Numbered from the stretch's first letter, positions 49,201 to 62,363 are shown. The stretch is DNA of 64,000 bases from Schoenoplectus triqueter (GCA_964058805.1 CAXKVV010002168.1:310001-374000), one strand, 5' to 3'. Translations and numbers: made by a program. The notes: a model not told the origin generated them from the letters alone.

Positions 49201-52200
49201 CTCGAGGGCGTCGGGTATCGTTTTCACGTTTTGCGCGCCCGAACTCATTTTCGACGGTACCGAGGGCGTCGGGTCCCGTTTTCATGTTTTGCGTGCCCGG
49301 ACTCGTTTTCGGCGGTACAGAGGGCGTCGGGACCTGTTTTAATGTTTTGCGCGCCCGGACTCATTTTCGGCGGTCTCGAGGGCGTCGAGTATTGTTTTCA
49401 CGTTTTGCGCGCCCGAACTCTTTTTCGGCGGTACCAAGGGCGTCGGGTATCGTTTTCATGTTTTGCGCGCCCGAACTCATTTTCGGAGGTACCGAGGGCG
49501 TCGGGTCCCGTTTTCATGTTTTGCGCGCGTGGACTAGTTTTCGGAGGTACCGAGAGCGTCGGGTCCCGTTTTCACGTTTTGCGTTCCCGGACTCGTTTTC
49601 GGCGATATCGAGGGCGTCGGGTCCCGTTTTAATGTTTTGCGCGCCCGGACTCGTTTTCGGCGGTCTCGAGGGCGTCGGGTATCGTTTTCATGTTTTGCGC
49701 GCCCGAACTTATTTTCGGCGGTCTCGAGCGCGTCGGGTATCGTTTTCATGTTTTGCGCGCCCGAACTTCTTTTCGGCGGTACCGAGGGCGTCGGGTCCCG
49801 TTTTCACGTTTTGCGCGCCCGGACTCGTTTTCGGCGGTACCGAGAGCGTCGGGTCCCGTTTTCACGTTTTGCGCGACCGGACTCGTTTTCGGCGGTACAG
49901 AGGGCGTCGGGTCCCGTTTTCACGTTTTGCGCGCCCGGACTCGTTTTCGGCGGTCTCGAAGGCGTCGGGTCTCGTTTTCGACGGTACCGAGGGCTTCGTG
50001 TCACATTTTCTTGTTTTGCGCGCCCGGACTCATTTTCAGCGGTACCTAGGGCGTCGGGTCCCTTTTTCATGTTTTGCGCGCCCGGACTCGTTTTAGACAG
50101 TACCGAGGGCGGTCCCGTTCTCAAGTTTTGGAGGTACGTCGGGTATCGTTTTCATGTTTTGCGCGCCCGAACTCATTTTCGGAGGTACCGAGGGCGACGG
50201 GTCCCGTTTTCATGTTTTGCGCGCTCGGACTCGTTTTCGGCGGTACCGAGGGCGTCGGGTCTCGTTTTATCGTTTTGCGTGCCCGGACTTGTTTTCGGCG
50301 ATATCGAGGGCGTCGGGTCCCGTTTTAATGTTTTGCGCGCCCGGACTCATTTTCGGCGGTGTCGAGGGCGTCGGGTATCGTTTTCATGTTCTGCGCACCT
50401 GAACTCATTTTCGGCGGTACCGAGGGCGTCGGGTCCCGTTTTCATGTTTTACGCGCCCGGACTCGTTTTCGTCGGTACCGAGGGCGTCGGGTCCCGTTTT
50501 CACGTTTTGCGCGCCCAGACTCGTTTTCGGCGGTACCGAGGGCGTCGGGTATCGTTTTCTTGTTTTGCGCGCCCGGACTCGTTTTCGGTGGTACCGAGGG
50601 CGTCGGGTCCCGTTTTCACGTTTTGCGTTCCCGGACTCGTTTTCGGAGGTCTCGAGGGCGTCGGGTATCGTTTTCACGTTTTGCGCGCCCGAACTCATTT
50701 TCGACGGTACCGAGGGCGTCGGGTCCCGTTTTCATGTTTTGCGTGCCCGGACTCGTTTTCGGCGGTACAGAGGGCGTCGGGACCTGTTTTAATGTTTTGC
50801 GCGCCCGGACTCATTTTCGGCGGTCTCGAGGGCGTCGAGTATTGTTTTCACGTTTTGCGCGCCCGAACTCTTTTTCGGCGGTACCAAGGGCGTCGGGTAT
50901 CGTTTTCATGTTTTGCGCGCCCGAACTCATTTTCGGAGGTACCGAGGGCGTCGGGTCCCGTTTTCATGTTTTGCGCGCGTGGACTAGTTTTCGGAGGTAC
51001 CGAGAGCGTCGGGTCCCGTTTTCACGTTTTGCGTTCCCGGACTCGTTTTCGGCGATATCGAGGGCGTCGGGTCCCGTTTTAATGTTTTGCGCGCCCGGAC
51101 TCGTTTTCGGCGGTCTCGAGGGCGTCGGGTATCGTTTTCATGTTTTGCGCGCCCGAACTTATTTTCGGCGGTCTCGAGCGCGTCGGGTATCGTTTTCATG
51201 TTTTGCGCGCCCGAACTTCTTTTCGGCGGTACCGAGGGCGTCGGGTCCCGTTTTCACGTTTTGCGCGCCCGGACTCGTTTTCGGCGGTACCGAGGGCGTC
51301 GGGTCCCGTTTTCACGTTTTGCGCGACCGGACTCGTTTTCGGCGGTACAGAGGGCGTCGGGTCCCGTTTTCACGTTTTGCGCGCCCGGACTCGTTTTCGG
51401 CGGTCTCGAAGGCGTCGGGTCTCGTTTTCGACGGTACCGAGGGCTTCGTGTCACATTTTCTTGTTTTGCGCGCCCGGACTCATTTTCAGCGGTACCTAGG
51501 GCGTCGGGTCCCTTTTTCATGTTTTGCGCGCCCGGACTCGTTTTAGACAGTACCGAGGGCGGTCCCGTTCTCAAGTTTTGGAGGTACGTCGGGTATCGTT
51601 TTCATGTTTTGCGCGCCCGAACTCATTTTCGGAGGTACCGAGGGCGACGGGTCCCGTTTTCATGTTTTGCGCGCTCGGACTCGTTTTCGGCGGTACCGAG
51701 GGCGTCGGGTCTCGTTTTATCGTTTTGCGTGCCCGGACTTGTTTTCGGCGATATCGAGGGCGTCGGGTCCCGTTTTAATGTTTTGCGCGCCCGGACTCAT
51801 TTTCGGCGGTGTCGAGGGCGTCGGGTATCGTTTTCATGTTCTGCGCACCTGAACTCATTTTCGGCGGTACCGAGGGCGTCGGGTCCCGTTTTCATGTTTT
51901 ACGCGCCCGGACTCGTTTTCGTCGGTACCGAGGGCGTCGGGTCCCGTTTTCACGTTTTGCGCGCCCAGACTCGTTTTCGGCGGTACCGAGGGCGTCGGGT
52001 ATCGTTTTCTTGTTTTGCGCGCCCGAACTCATTTTCGGCGGTACCGAGGGCGTCGGGTCCTGTTTTCATGATTTTGGCGCGTGGACTAGTTTTCGGAGGT
52101 ACCGAGGGCGTCGGCTCCCGTTTTCATGTTTTGCGCGCCCGGACTCGTTTTCAGCGGTACCGAGGGCGTCGGGTATCGTTTTCACGTTTTGCGCTCTCGG

Positions 52201-55200
52201 ACTCGTTTTTGACGGTAACGAGGGCGCCGGGTCCCGTTTTCTTGTTTTGCACGCCCGGACTCATTTTCGGCGGTACCGAGAGCGTCGGGTCCCGTTTTCA
52301 CGTTTTGCGCGCCCGGACTTGTTTTCGGCGGTACCGAGCTCGTCGGGTCCTGGACTCATTTTCGGCGGTATCGAGGGCGTCGGGTATCGTTTTCACGTTT
52401 TGCGCGCCCGAACTCATTTTCGACGGTACCGAGGGCGTTGGGTCCCGTTTTCATGTTTTGCGCGCCCGGACTCGTTTTCGGTGGTACCGAGGGCGTCGGG
52501 TCCCGTTTTCACGTTTTGCGTTCCCGGACTCGTTTTCGGAGGTCTCGAGGGCGTCGGGTATCGTTTTCACGTTTTGCGCGCTCGAACTCATTTTCGACGG
52601 TACCGAGGGCGTCGGGTCCCGTTTTCATGTTTTGCGTGCCCGGACTCGTTTTCGGCGGTACAGAGGGCGTCGGGACCTGTTTTAATGTTTTGCGCGCCCG
52701 GACTCATTTTCGGCGGTCTCGAGGGCGTCGAGTATTGTTTTCACGTTTTGCGCGCCCGAACTCTTTTTCGGCGGTACCAAGGGCGTCGGGTATCGTTTTC
52801 ATGTTTTGCGCGCCCGAACTCATTTTCGGAGGTACCGAGGGCGTCGGGTCCCGTTTTCATGTTTTGCGCGCGTGGACTAGTTTTCGGAGGTACCGAGAGC
52901 GTCGGGTCCCGTTTTCATGTTTTGCGCGCCCGGACTCGTTTTCAGCGGTACCTAGGGCGTCGGGTCCCGTTTTCACGTTTTGCGTTCCCGGACTCGTTTT
53001 CGGCGATATCAAGGGCGTCGGGTCCCGTTTTAATGTTTTGCGCGCCCGGACTCGTTTTCGGCGGTCTCGAGGGCGTCGGGTATCGTTTTCATGTTTTGCG
53101 CGCCCGAACTTATTTTCGGCGGTCTCGAGCGCGTCGGGTATCGTTTTCATGTTTTGCGCGCCCGAACTTCTTTTCGGCGGTACCGAGGGCGTCGGGTCCC
53201 GTTTTCACGTTTTGCGCGCCCGGACTCGTTTTCGGCGGTACCGAGGGCGTCGGGTCCCGTTTTCACGTTTTGCGCGACCGGACTCGTTTTCGGCGGTACC
53301 GAGGGCGTCGGGTCCCGTTTTCACGTTTTGCGCGCCCGGACTCGTTTTCGGCGGTACAGAGGTTGTCGGGTCCCGTTTTAATGTTTTGCGCGCCCGGACT
53401 CGTTTTCGGCGGTCTCGAAGGCGTCGGGTCTCGTTTTCGACGGTACCGAGGGCTTCGTGTCACATTTTCTTGTTTTGCGCGCCCGGACTCATTTTCAGCG
53501 GTACCTAGGGCGTCGGGTCCCTTTTTCATGTTTTGCGCGCCCGGACTCGTTTTAGACAGTACCGAGGGCGGTACCTAGGGCGCCGGGTCCCGTTTTCTTG
53601 TTTTGCACGCCCGGACTCATTTTCGGCGGTACCGAGAGCGTCGGGTCCCGTTTTCACGTTTTGCGCGCCCGGACTTGTTTTCGGCGGTACCGAGCTCGTC
53701 GGGTCCTGGACTCATTTTCGGCGGTATCGAGGGCGTCGGGTATCGTTTTCACGTTTTGCGCGCCCGAACTCATTTTCGACGGTACCGAGGGCGTTGGGTC
53801 CCGTTTTCATGTTTTGCGCGCCTGGACTCGTTTTCGGTGGTACCGAGGGCGTCGGGTCCCGTTTTCACGTTTTGCGTTCCCGGACTCGTTTTCGGCGGTC
53901 TCGAGGGCGTCGGGTATCGTTTTCACGTTTTGCGCGCCCGAACTCATTTTCGACGGTACCGAGGGCGTCGGGTCCCGTTTTCATGTTTTGCGTGCCCGGA
54001 CACGTTTTCGGCGGTACAGAGGGCGTCGGGACCTGTTTTAATGTTTTGCGCGCCCGGACTCATTTTCGGCGGTCTCGAGGGCGTCGAGTATTGTTTTCAC
54101 GTTTTGCGCGCCCGAACTCTTTTTCGGCGGTACCAAGGGCGTCGGGTATCGTTTTCATGTTTTGCGCGCCCGAACTCATTTTCGGAGGTACCGAGGGCGT
54201 CGGGTCCCGTTTTCATGTTTTGCGCGCGTGGACTAGTTTTCGGAGGTACCGAGAGCGTCGGGTCCCGTTTTCATGTTTTGCGCGCCCGGACTCGTTTTCG
54301 GTGGTACCGAGGGCGTCGGGTCCCGTTTTCACGTTTTGCGTTCCCGGACTCGTTTTCGGCGATATCGAGGGCGTCGGGTCCCGTTTTAATGTTTTGCGCG
54401 CCCGGACTCATTTTCGGCGGTCTCGAGGGCGTCGGGTATCGTTTTCATGTTTTGCGCGCCCGAACTTATTTTCGGCGGTCTCGAGCGCGTCGGGTATCGT
54501 TTTCATGTTTTGCGCGCCCGAACTTCTTTTCGGCGGTACCGAGGGCGTCGGGTCCCGTTTTCACGCTTTGCGCGCCCGCACTCGTTTTCGGCGGTACCGA
54601 GGGCGTCGGGTCCCGTTTTCACGTTTTGCGCGACCGGACTCGTTTTCGGCGGTACAGAGGGCGTCGGGTCCCGTTTTCACGTTTTGCGCGCCCGGACTCG
54701 TTTTCGGCGGTCTCGAAGGCGTCGGGTCTCGTTTTCGACGGTACCGAGGGCTCGTGTCACATTTTCTTGTTTTGCGCGCCCGGACTCATTTTCAGCGTTA
54801 CCTAGGGCGTCGGGTCCCTTTTTCATGTTTTGCGCGCCCGGACTCGTTTTAGACAGTACCGAGGGCGGTCCCGTTCTCAAGTTTTGGAGGTACGTCGGGT
54901 ATCGTTTTCATGTTTTGCGCGCCCGAACTCCTTTTCGGAGGTACCGAGGGCGACGGGTCCCGTTTTCATGTTTTGCGCGCTCGGACTCGTTTTCGACGGT
55001 ACCGAGGGCGTCGGGTCTCGTTTTATCGTTTTGCGTGCCCGGACTTGTTTTCGGCGATATCGAGGGCGTCGGGTCCCGTTTTAATGTTTTGCGCGCCCGG
55101 ACTCATTTTCGGCGGTGTCGAGGGCGTCGGGTATCGTTTTCATGTTCTGCGCACCTGAACTCATTTTCGGCGGTACCGAGGGCGTCGGGTCCCGTTTTCA

Positions 55201-58200
55201 TGTTTTACGCGCCCGGACTCGTTTTCGTCGGTACCGAGGGCGTCGGGTCCCGTTTTCATGTTTTGCGCGCCCGGACTCGTTTTCGGCGGTACCGAGGGCG
55301 TCGGGTATCGTTTTCTTGTTTTGCGCGCCCGAACTCATTTTCGGCGGTACCGAGGGCGTCGGGTCCTGTTTTCATGATTTTGGCGCATGGACTAGTTTTC
55401 GGAGGTACCGAGGGCGTCGGCTCCCGTTTTCATGTTTTGCGCGCCCGGACTCGTTTTCAGCGGTACTGAGGGCGTCGGGTATCGTTTTCACGTTTTGCGC
55501 TCTCGGACTCGTTTTTGACGGTAACGAGGGCGCCGGGTCCCGTTTTCTTGTTTTGCACGCCCGGACTCATTTTCGGCGGTACCGAGAGCGTCGGGTCCCG
55601 TTTTCACGTTTTGCGCGCCCGGACTTGTTTTCGGCGGTACCGAGCTCGTCGGGTCCTGGACTCATTTTCGGCGGTATCGAGGGCGTCGGGTATCGTTTTC
55701 ACGTTTTGCGCGCCCGAACTCATTTTCGACGGTACCGAGGGCGTTGGGTCCCGTTTTCATGTTTTGCGCGCCCGGACTCGTTTTCGGTGGTACCGAGGGC
55801 GTCGGGTCCCGTTTTCACGTTTTGCGTTCCCGGACTCGTTTTCGGAGGTCTCGAGGGCGTCGGGTATCGTTATCACGTTTTGCGCGCCCGAACTCATTTT
55901 CGACGGTACCGAGGGCGTCGGGTCCCGTTTTCATGTTTTGCGTGCCCGGACTCGTTTTCGGCGGTACAGAGGGCGTCGGGACCTGTTTTAATGTTTTGCG
56001 CGCCCGGACTCATTTTCGGCGGTCTCGAGGGCGTCGAGTATTGTTTTCACGTTTTGCGCGCCCGAACTCTTTTTCGGCGGTACCAAGGGCGTCGGGTATC
56101 GTTTTCATGTTTTGCGCGCCCGAACTCATTTTCGGAGGTACCGAGGGCGTCGGGTCCCGTTTTCATGTTTTGCGCGCGTGGACTAGTTTTCGGAGGTACC
56201 GAGAGCGTCGGGTCCCGTTTTCACGTTTTGCGTTCCCGGACTCGTTTTCGGCGATATCGAGGGCGTCGGGTCCCGTTTTAATGTTTTGCGCGCCCGGACT
56301 CGTTTTCGGCGGTCTCGAGGGCGTCGGGTATCGTTTTCATGTTTTACGCGCCCGAACTTATTTTCGGCGGTCTCGAGCGCGTCGGGTATCGTTTTCATGT
56401 TTTGCGCGCCCGAACTTCTTTTCGGCGGTACCGAGGGCGTCGGGTCCCGTTTTCACGTTTTGCGCGCCCGGACTCGTTTTCGGCGGTACCGAGGGCGTCG
56501 GGTCCCGTTTTCACGTTTTGCGCGACCGGACTCGTTTTCGGCGGTACAGAGGGCGTCGGGTCCCGTTTTCACGTTTTGCGCGCCCGGACTCGTTTTCGGC
56601 GGTCTCGAAGGCGTCGGGTCTCGTTTTCGACGGTACCGAGGGCTTCGTGTCACATTTTCTTGTTTTGCGCGCCCGGACTCATTTTCAGCGGTACCTAGGG
56701 CGTCGGGTCCCTTTTTCATGTTTTGCGCGCCCGGACTCGTTTTAGACAGTACCGAGGGCGGTCCCGTTCTCAAGTTTTGGAGGTACGTCGGGTATCGTTT
56801 TCATGTTTTGCGCGCCCGAACTCATTTTCGGAGGTACCGAGGGCGACGGGTCCCGTTTTCATGTTTTGCGCGCTCGGACTCGTTTTCGGCGGTACCGAGG
56901 GCGTCGGGTCTCGTTTTATCGTTTTGCGTGCCCGGACTTGTTTTCGGCGATATCGAGGGCGTCGGGTCCCGTTTTAATGTTTTGCGCGCCCGGACTCATT
57001 TTCGGCGGTGTCGAGGGCGTCGGGTATCGTTTTCATGTTCTGCGCACCTGAACTCATTTTCGGCGGTACCGAGGGCGTCGGGTCCCGTTTTCATGTTTTA
57101 CGCGCCCGGACTCGTTTTCGTCGGTACCGAGGGCGTCGGGTCCCGTTTTCACGTTTTGCGCGCCCAGACTCGTTTTCGGCGGTACCGAGGGCGTCGGGTA
57201 TCGTTTTCTTGTTTTGCGCGCCCGGACTCGTTTTCGGTGGTACCGAGGGCGTCGGGTCCCGTTTTCACGTTTTGCGTTCCCGGACTCGTTTTCGGAGGTC
57301 TCGAGGGCGTCGGGTATCGTTTTCACGTTTTGCGCGCCCGAACTCATTTTCGACGGTACCGAGGGCGTCGGGTCCCGTTTTCATGTTTTGCGTGCCCGGA
57401 CTCGTTTTCGGCGGTACAGAGGGCGTCGGGACCTGTTTTAATGTTTTGCGCGCTCGGACTCATTTTCGGCGGTCTCGAGGGCGTCGAGTATTGTTTTCAC
57501 GTTTTGCGCGCCCGAACTCTTTTTCGGCGGTACCAAGGGCGTCGGGTATCGTTTTCATGTTTTGCGCGCCCGAACTCATTTTCGGAGGTACCGAGGGCGT
57601 CGGGTCCCGTTTTCATGTTTTGCGCGCGTGGACTAGTTTTCGGAGGTACCGAGAGCGTCGGGTCCCGTTTTCACGTTTTGCGTTCCCGGACTCGTTTTCG
57701 GCGATATCGAGGGCGTCGGGTCCCGTTTTAATGTTTTGCGCGCCCGGACTCGTTTTCGGCGGTCTCGAGGGCGTCGGGTATCGTTTTCATGTTTTGCGCG
57801 CCCGAACTTATTTTCGGCGGTCTCGAGCGCGTCGGGTATCGTTTTCATGTTTTGCGCGCCCGAACTTCTTTTCGGCGGTACCGAGGGCGTCGGGTCCCGT
57901 TTTCACGTTTTGCGCGCCCGGACTCGTTTTCGGCGGTACCGAGGGCGTCGGGTCCCGTTTTCACGTTTTGCGCGACCGGACTCGTTTTCGGCGGTACAGA
58001 GGGCGTCGGGTCCCGTTTTCACGTTTTGCGCGCCCGGACTCGTTTTCGGCGGTCTCGAAGGCGTCGGGTCTCGTTTTCGACGGTACCGAGGGCTTCGTGT
58101 CACATTTTCTTGTTTTGCGCGCCCGGACTCATTTTCAGCGGTACCTAGGGCGTCGGGTCCCTTTTTCATGTTTTGCGCGCCCGGACTCGTTTTAGACAGT

Positions 58201-61200
58201 ACCGAGGGCGGTCCCGTTCTCAAGTTTTGGAGGTACGTCGGGTATCGTTTTCATGTTTTGCGCGCCCGAACTCATTTTCGGAGGTACCGAGGGCGACGGG
58301 TCCCGTTTTCATGTTTTGCGCGCTCGGACTCGTTTTCGGCGGTACCGAGGGCGTCGGGTCTCGTTTTATCGTTTTGCGTGCCCGGACTTGTTTTCGGCGA
58401 TATCGAGGGCGTCGGGTCCCGTTTTAATGTTTTGCGCGCCCGGACTCATTTTCGGCGGTGTCGAGGGCGTCGGGTATCGTTTTCATGTTCTGCGCACCTG
58501 AACTCATTTTCGGCGGTACCGAGGGCGTCGGGTCCCGTTTTCATGTTTTACGCGCCTGGACTCGTTTTCGTCGGTACCGAGGGCGTCGGGTCCCGTTTTC
58601 ACGTTTTGCGCGCCCAGACTCGTTTTCGGCGGTACCGAGGGCGTCGGGTATCGTTTTCTTGTTTTGCGCGCCCGAACTCATTTTCGGCGGTACCGAGGGC
58701 GTCGGGTCCTGTTTTCATGATTTTGGCGCGTGGACTAGTTTTCGGAGGTACCGAGGGCGTCGGCTCCCGTTTTCATGTTTTGCGCGCCCGGACTCGTTTT
58801 CAGCGGTACCGAGGGCGTCGGGTATCGTTTTCACGTTTTGCGCTCTCGGACTCGTTTTTGACGGTAACGAGGGCGCCGGGTCCCGTTTTCTTGTTTTGCA
58901 CGCCCGGACTCATTTTCGGCGGTACCGAGAGCGTCGGGTCCCGTTTTCACGTTTTGCGCGCCCGGACTTGTTTTCGGCGGTACCGAGCTCGTCGGGTCCT
59001 GGACTCATTTTCGGCGGTATCGAGGGCGTCGGGTATCGTTTTCACGTTTTGCGCGCCCGAACTCATTTTCGACGGTACCGAGGGCGTTGGGTCCCGTTTT
59101 CATGTTTTGCGCGCCCGGACTCGTTTTCGGTGGTACCGAGGGCGTCGGGTCCCGTTTTCACGTTTTGCGTTCCCGGACTCGTTTTCGGAGGTCTCGAGGG
59201 CGTCGGGTATCGTCTTCACGTTTTGCGCGCTCGAACTCATTTTCGACGGTACCGAGGGCGTCGGGTCCCGTTTTCATGTTTTGCGTGCCCGGACTCGTTT
59301 TCGGCGGTACAGAGGGCGTCGGGACCTGTTTTAATGTTTTGCGCGCCCGGACTCATTTTCGGCGGTCTCGAGGGCGTCGAGTATTGTTTTCACGTTTTGC
59401 GCGCCCGAACTCTTTTTCGGCGGTACCAAGGGCGTCGGGTATCGTTTTCATGTTTTGCGCGCCCGAACTCATTTTCGGAGGTACCGAGGGCGTCGGGTCC
59501 CGTTTTCATGTTTTGCGCGCGTGGACTAGTTTTCGGAGGTACCGAGAGCGTCGGGTCCCGTTTTCATGTTTTGCGCGCCCGGACTCGTTTTCGGTGGTAC
59601 CGAGGGCGTCGGGTCCCGTTTTCACGTTTTGCGTTCCCGGACTCGTTTTCGGCGATATCGAGGGCGTCGGGTCCCGTTTTAATGTTTTGCGCGCCCGGAC
59701 TCGTTTTCGGCGGTCTCGAGGCCGTCGGGTATCGTTTTCATGTTTTGCGCGCCCGAACTTATTTTCGGCGGTCTCGAGCGCGTCGGGTATCGTTTTCATG
59801 TTTTGCGCGCCCGAACTTCTTTTCGGCGGTACCGAGGGCGTCGGGTCCCGTTTTCACGTTTTGCGCGCCCGGACTCGTTTTCGGCGGTACCGAGGGCGTC
59901 GGGTCCCGTTTTCACGTTTTGCGCGACCGGACTCGTTTTCGGCGGTACCGAGGGCGTCGGGTCCCGTTTTCACGTTTTGCGCGCCCGGACTCGTTTTCGG
60001 CGGTACAGAGGTTGTCGGGTCCCGTTTTAATGTTTTGCGCGCCCGGACTCGTTTTCGGCGGTCTCGAAGGCGTCGGGTCTCGTTTTCGACGGTACCGAGG
60101 GCTTCGTGTCACATTTTCTTGTTTTGCGCGCCCGGACTCATTTTCAGCGGTACCTAGGGCGTCGGGTCCCTTTTTCATGTTTTGCGCGCCCGGACTCGTT
60201 TTAGACAGTACCGAGGGCGGTCCCGTTCTCAAGTTTTGGAGGTACGTCGGGTATCGTTTTCATGTTTTGCGCGCTCGAACTCATTTTCGGAGGTACCGAG
60301 GGCGACGGGTCCCGTTTTCATGTTTTGCGCGCTCGGACTCGTTTTCGGCGGTACCGAGGGCGTCGGGTCTCGTTTTATCGTTTTGCGTGCCCGGACTTGT
60401 TTTCGGCGATATCGAGGGCGTCGGGTCCCGTTTTAATGTTTTGCGCGCCCGGACTCATTTTCGGCGGTGTCGAGGGCGTCGGGTATCGTTTTCATGTTCT
60501 GCGCACCTGAACTCATTTTCGGCGGTACCGAGGGCGTCGGGTCCCGTTTTCATGTTTTACGCGCCCGGACTCGTTTTCGTCGGTACCGAGGGCGTCGGGT
60601 CCCGTTTTCACGTTTTGCGCTCCCGGACTCGTTTTCGGCGGTACCGAGGGCGTCGGGTATCGTTTTCTTGTTTTGCGCGCCCGAACTCATTTTCGGCGGT
60701 ACCGAGGGCGTCGGGTCCTGTTTTCATGATTTTGGCGCGTGGACTAGTTTTCGGAGGTACCGAGGGCGTCGGCTCCCGTTTTCATGTTTTGCGCGCCCGG
60801 ACTCGTTTTCGGCGGTACCGAGGGCGTCGGGTCTCGTTTTCACGTTTTGCGCTCTCGGACTCGTTTTTGACGGTAACGAGGGCGCCGGGTCCCGTTTTCT
60901 TGTTTTGCACGCCCGGACTCATTTTCGGCGGTACCGAGAGCGTCGGGTCCCGTTTTCACGTTTTGCGCGCCCGGACTTGTTTTCGGCGGTACCGAGCTCG
61001 TCGGGTCCTGGACTCATTTTCGGCGGTATCGAGGGCGTCGGGTATCGTTTTCACGTTTTGCGCGCCCGAACTCATTTTCGACGGTACCGAGGGCGTTGGG
61101 TCCCGTTTTCATGTTTTGCGCGCCCGGACTCGTTTTCGGTGGTACCGAGGGCGTCGGGTCCCGTTTTCACGTTTTGCGTTCCCGGACTCGTTTTCGGCGG

Positions 61201-62000
61201 TCTCGAGGGCGTCGGGTATCGTTTTCACGTTTTGCGCGCCCGAACTCATTTTCGAAGGTACCGAGGGTGTCGGGTCCCGTTTTCATGTTTTGCGTGCCCG
61301 GACTCGTTTTCGGTGGTACAGAGGGCGTCGGGACCTGTTTTAATGTTTTGCGCGCCCGGACTCATTTTTGGCGGTCTCGAGGGCGTCGAGTATTGTTTTC
61401 ACGTTTTGCGCGCCCGAACTCTTTTTCGGCGGTACCAAGGGCGTCGGGTATCGTTTCCATGTTTTGCGCGCCCGAACTCATTTTCGTCGGTACCGAGGGC
61501 GTCGGGTCCCGTTTTCATGTTTTGCGCGCGTGGACTAGTTTTCGGAGGTACCGAGAGCGTCGGGTCCCGTTTTCATGTTTTGCGCGCCCGGACTCGTTTT
61601 CGGTGGTACCGAGGGCGTCGGGTCCCGTTTTCACGTTTTACGTTCCCGGACTCATTTTCGGCGATATCGAGGGCGTCGGGTCCCGTTTTAATGTTTTGCG
61701 CGCCCGGACTCTTTTTCGGCGGTCTCGAGGGCGTCGGGTATCGTTTTCATGTTTTGCGCGCCCGAACTTATTTTCGGCGGTACCGAGGGCGTCGGGTCCC
61801 GTTTTCACGTTTTGCGCGCCCGGACTCGTTTTCGGCGGTACCGAGGGCGTCCGGTCCCGTTTTCACGTTTTGCGGGCCCGGACTCGTTTTCGGCGGTACC
61901 GAGGGCGTCGGGTCCCGTTTTCACGTTTTGCGCGCCCGGACTCGTTTTCGGCGGTACCGAGGTTGTCGGGTCCCGTTTTCATGTTTTGCGCGCCCGGACT
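46231..62000 (+). repeat. 1.45-2.0 kb higher-order repeat family with a unique anchor unit
   Basis: An aberrant unit, gagggcggtcccgttctc followed by aagttttggaggtacg, marks each repeat. Using a start codon just upstream as a reference, copies sit at 46231, 48181, 50074, 51524, 54830, 56723, 58173 and 60182, with a truncated one at 53533. Spacings are 1950, 1893, 1450, 2009, 1297, 1893, 1450 and 2009 bp. 2009 minus 1893 is two monomers; 1950 is 1893 plus one monomer minus a 1-bp deletion near 48101; 1893 minus 1450 is 443, seven monomers plus one 37-bp unit. The family fades near 61.7-62 kb into less ordered units before retroelement 2. Confidence 0.9.
46931..60219 (+). repeat. 6649-bp near-identical tandem super-repeat
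   Basis: 46931-53571 is repeated at 53580-60219, an exact offset of 6649 bp. The anchors at 48181/54830, 50074/56723, 51524/58173 and 53533/60182 all show it. Even a private 1-bp deletion (gggctcgtg for gggcttcgtg, 48101/54750) is shared. Differences are rare single bases, such as one Ser/Leu-type change near 49.2/55.8 kb. The junction at 53561-53590 reads accgagggcg, gtacctagggcg, ccgggtcc, a hybrid unit found nowhere else in the window, so it marks the crossover. A recent unequal exchange is the simplest cause; assembly duplication is possible. Confidence 0.92.
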
Positions 62001-62363
62001 CGTTTTCGGCGGTACCGAGGGCGGTCCCGTTTTCAAGTTTTGCGCGCCCGAACTCGTTTTCGACGGTACCGAGGGCGTCGGGTCCCGTTTTCATCTTTTG
62101 CGCGCCCGGACACATTTTCGGCATTACCGAGGGCGTCGGGTATCGTTTTCATGTTTTGCGCGCCCGAACTCATTTTCGGCGGTACCGAGGGCGTCGGGTC
62201 CCGTTTTCATGTTTTGTGCGCGTGGACTAGTTTTCGGAGGTACCGAGGGCGTCGGGTCCCATTTTCATGTTTTGCGCGCCCGGACTCGTTTTCGGCGGTA
62301 CCGAGGTTGTCGTGTCATATTTTCTTGTTTTGCGCGCTCGGACTCGTTTTCGGCGGTACCCAG

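Larger units (their letters stand above)
14069..62363 (+). repeat. 58-bp satellite array, right segment
   Basis: 48.3 kb of the same satellite and orientation as 1-10014, unbroken apart from indels inside monomers. A perfect consensus unit is at 18861-18918. Two monomer subtypes alternate: one preceded by gggtcc and carrying ccggactcg, the other preceded by gggtat and carrying ccgaactca. Short 31-bp and 37-bp units are scattered but recur at fixed places in the higher-order repeats. Most variants are CpG to TpG or CpA changes. No gene, tRNA, rRNA or other transposon was seen in this segment; all open frames are periodic translations of the monomer. Confidence 0.97.

Noticed and set aside
58458..61343. 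961-codon open frame (and many others of 100-750 codons) across the satellite
   Set aside because: The monomer has no stop in any forward frame and is 58 bp (1 modulo 3), so three units (174 bp) cycle through all frames and give a 58-residue periodic translation. All three frames are open at once, frames are broken at random by indels, and variation shows no codon-position bias that I can see. Not a gene.
14069..62363. Subrepeats of a 45S rDNA intergenic spacer
   Set aside because: GC-rich short subrepeats are found in such spacers, but no 18S, 5.8S or 25S sequence, no Pol I promoter and no rDNA-length unit occurs in 64 kb. Cannot be excluded for regions outside the window.
14069..62363. Telomeric or subtelomeric repeat
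   Set aside because: No TTTAGGG-type units anywhere in the array.
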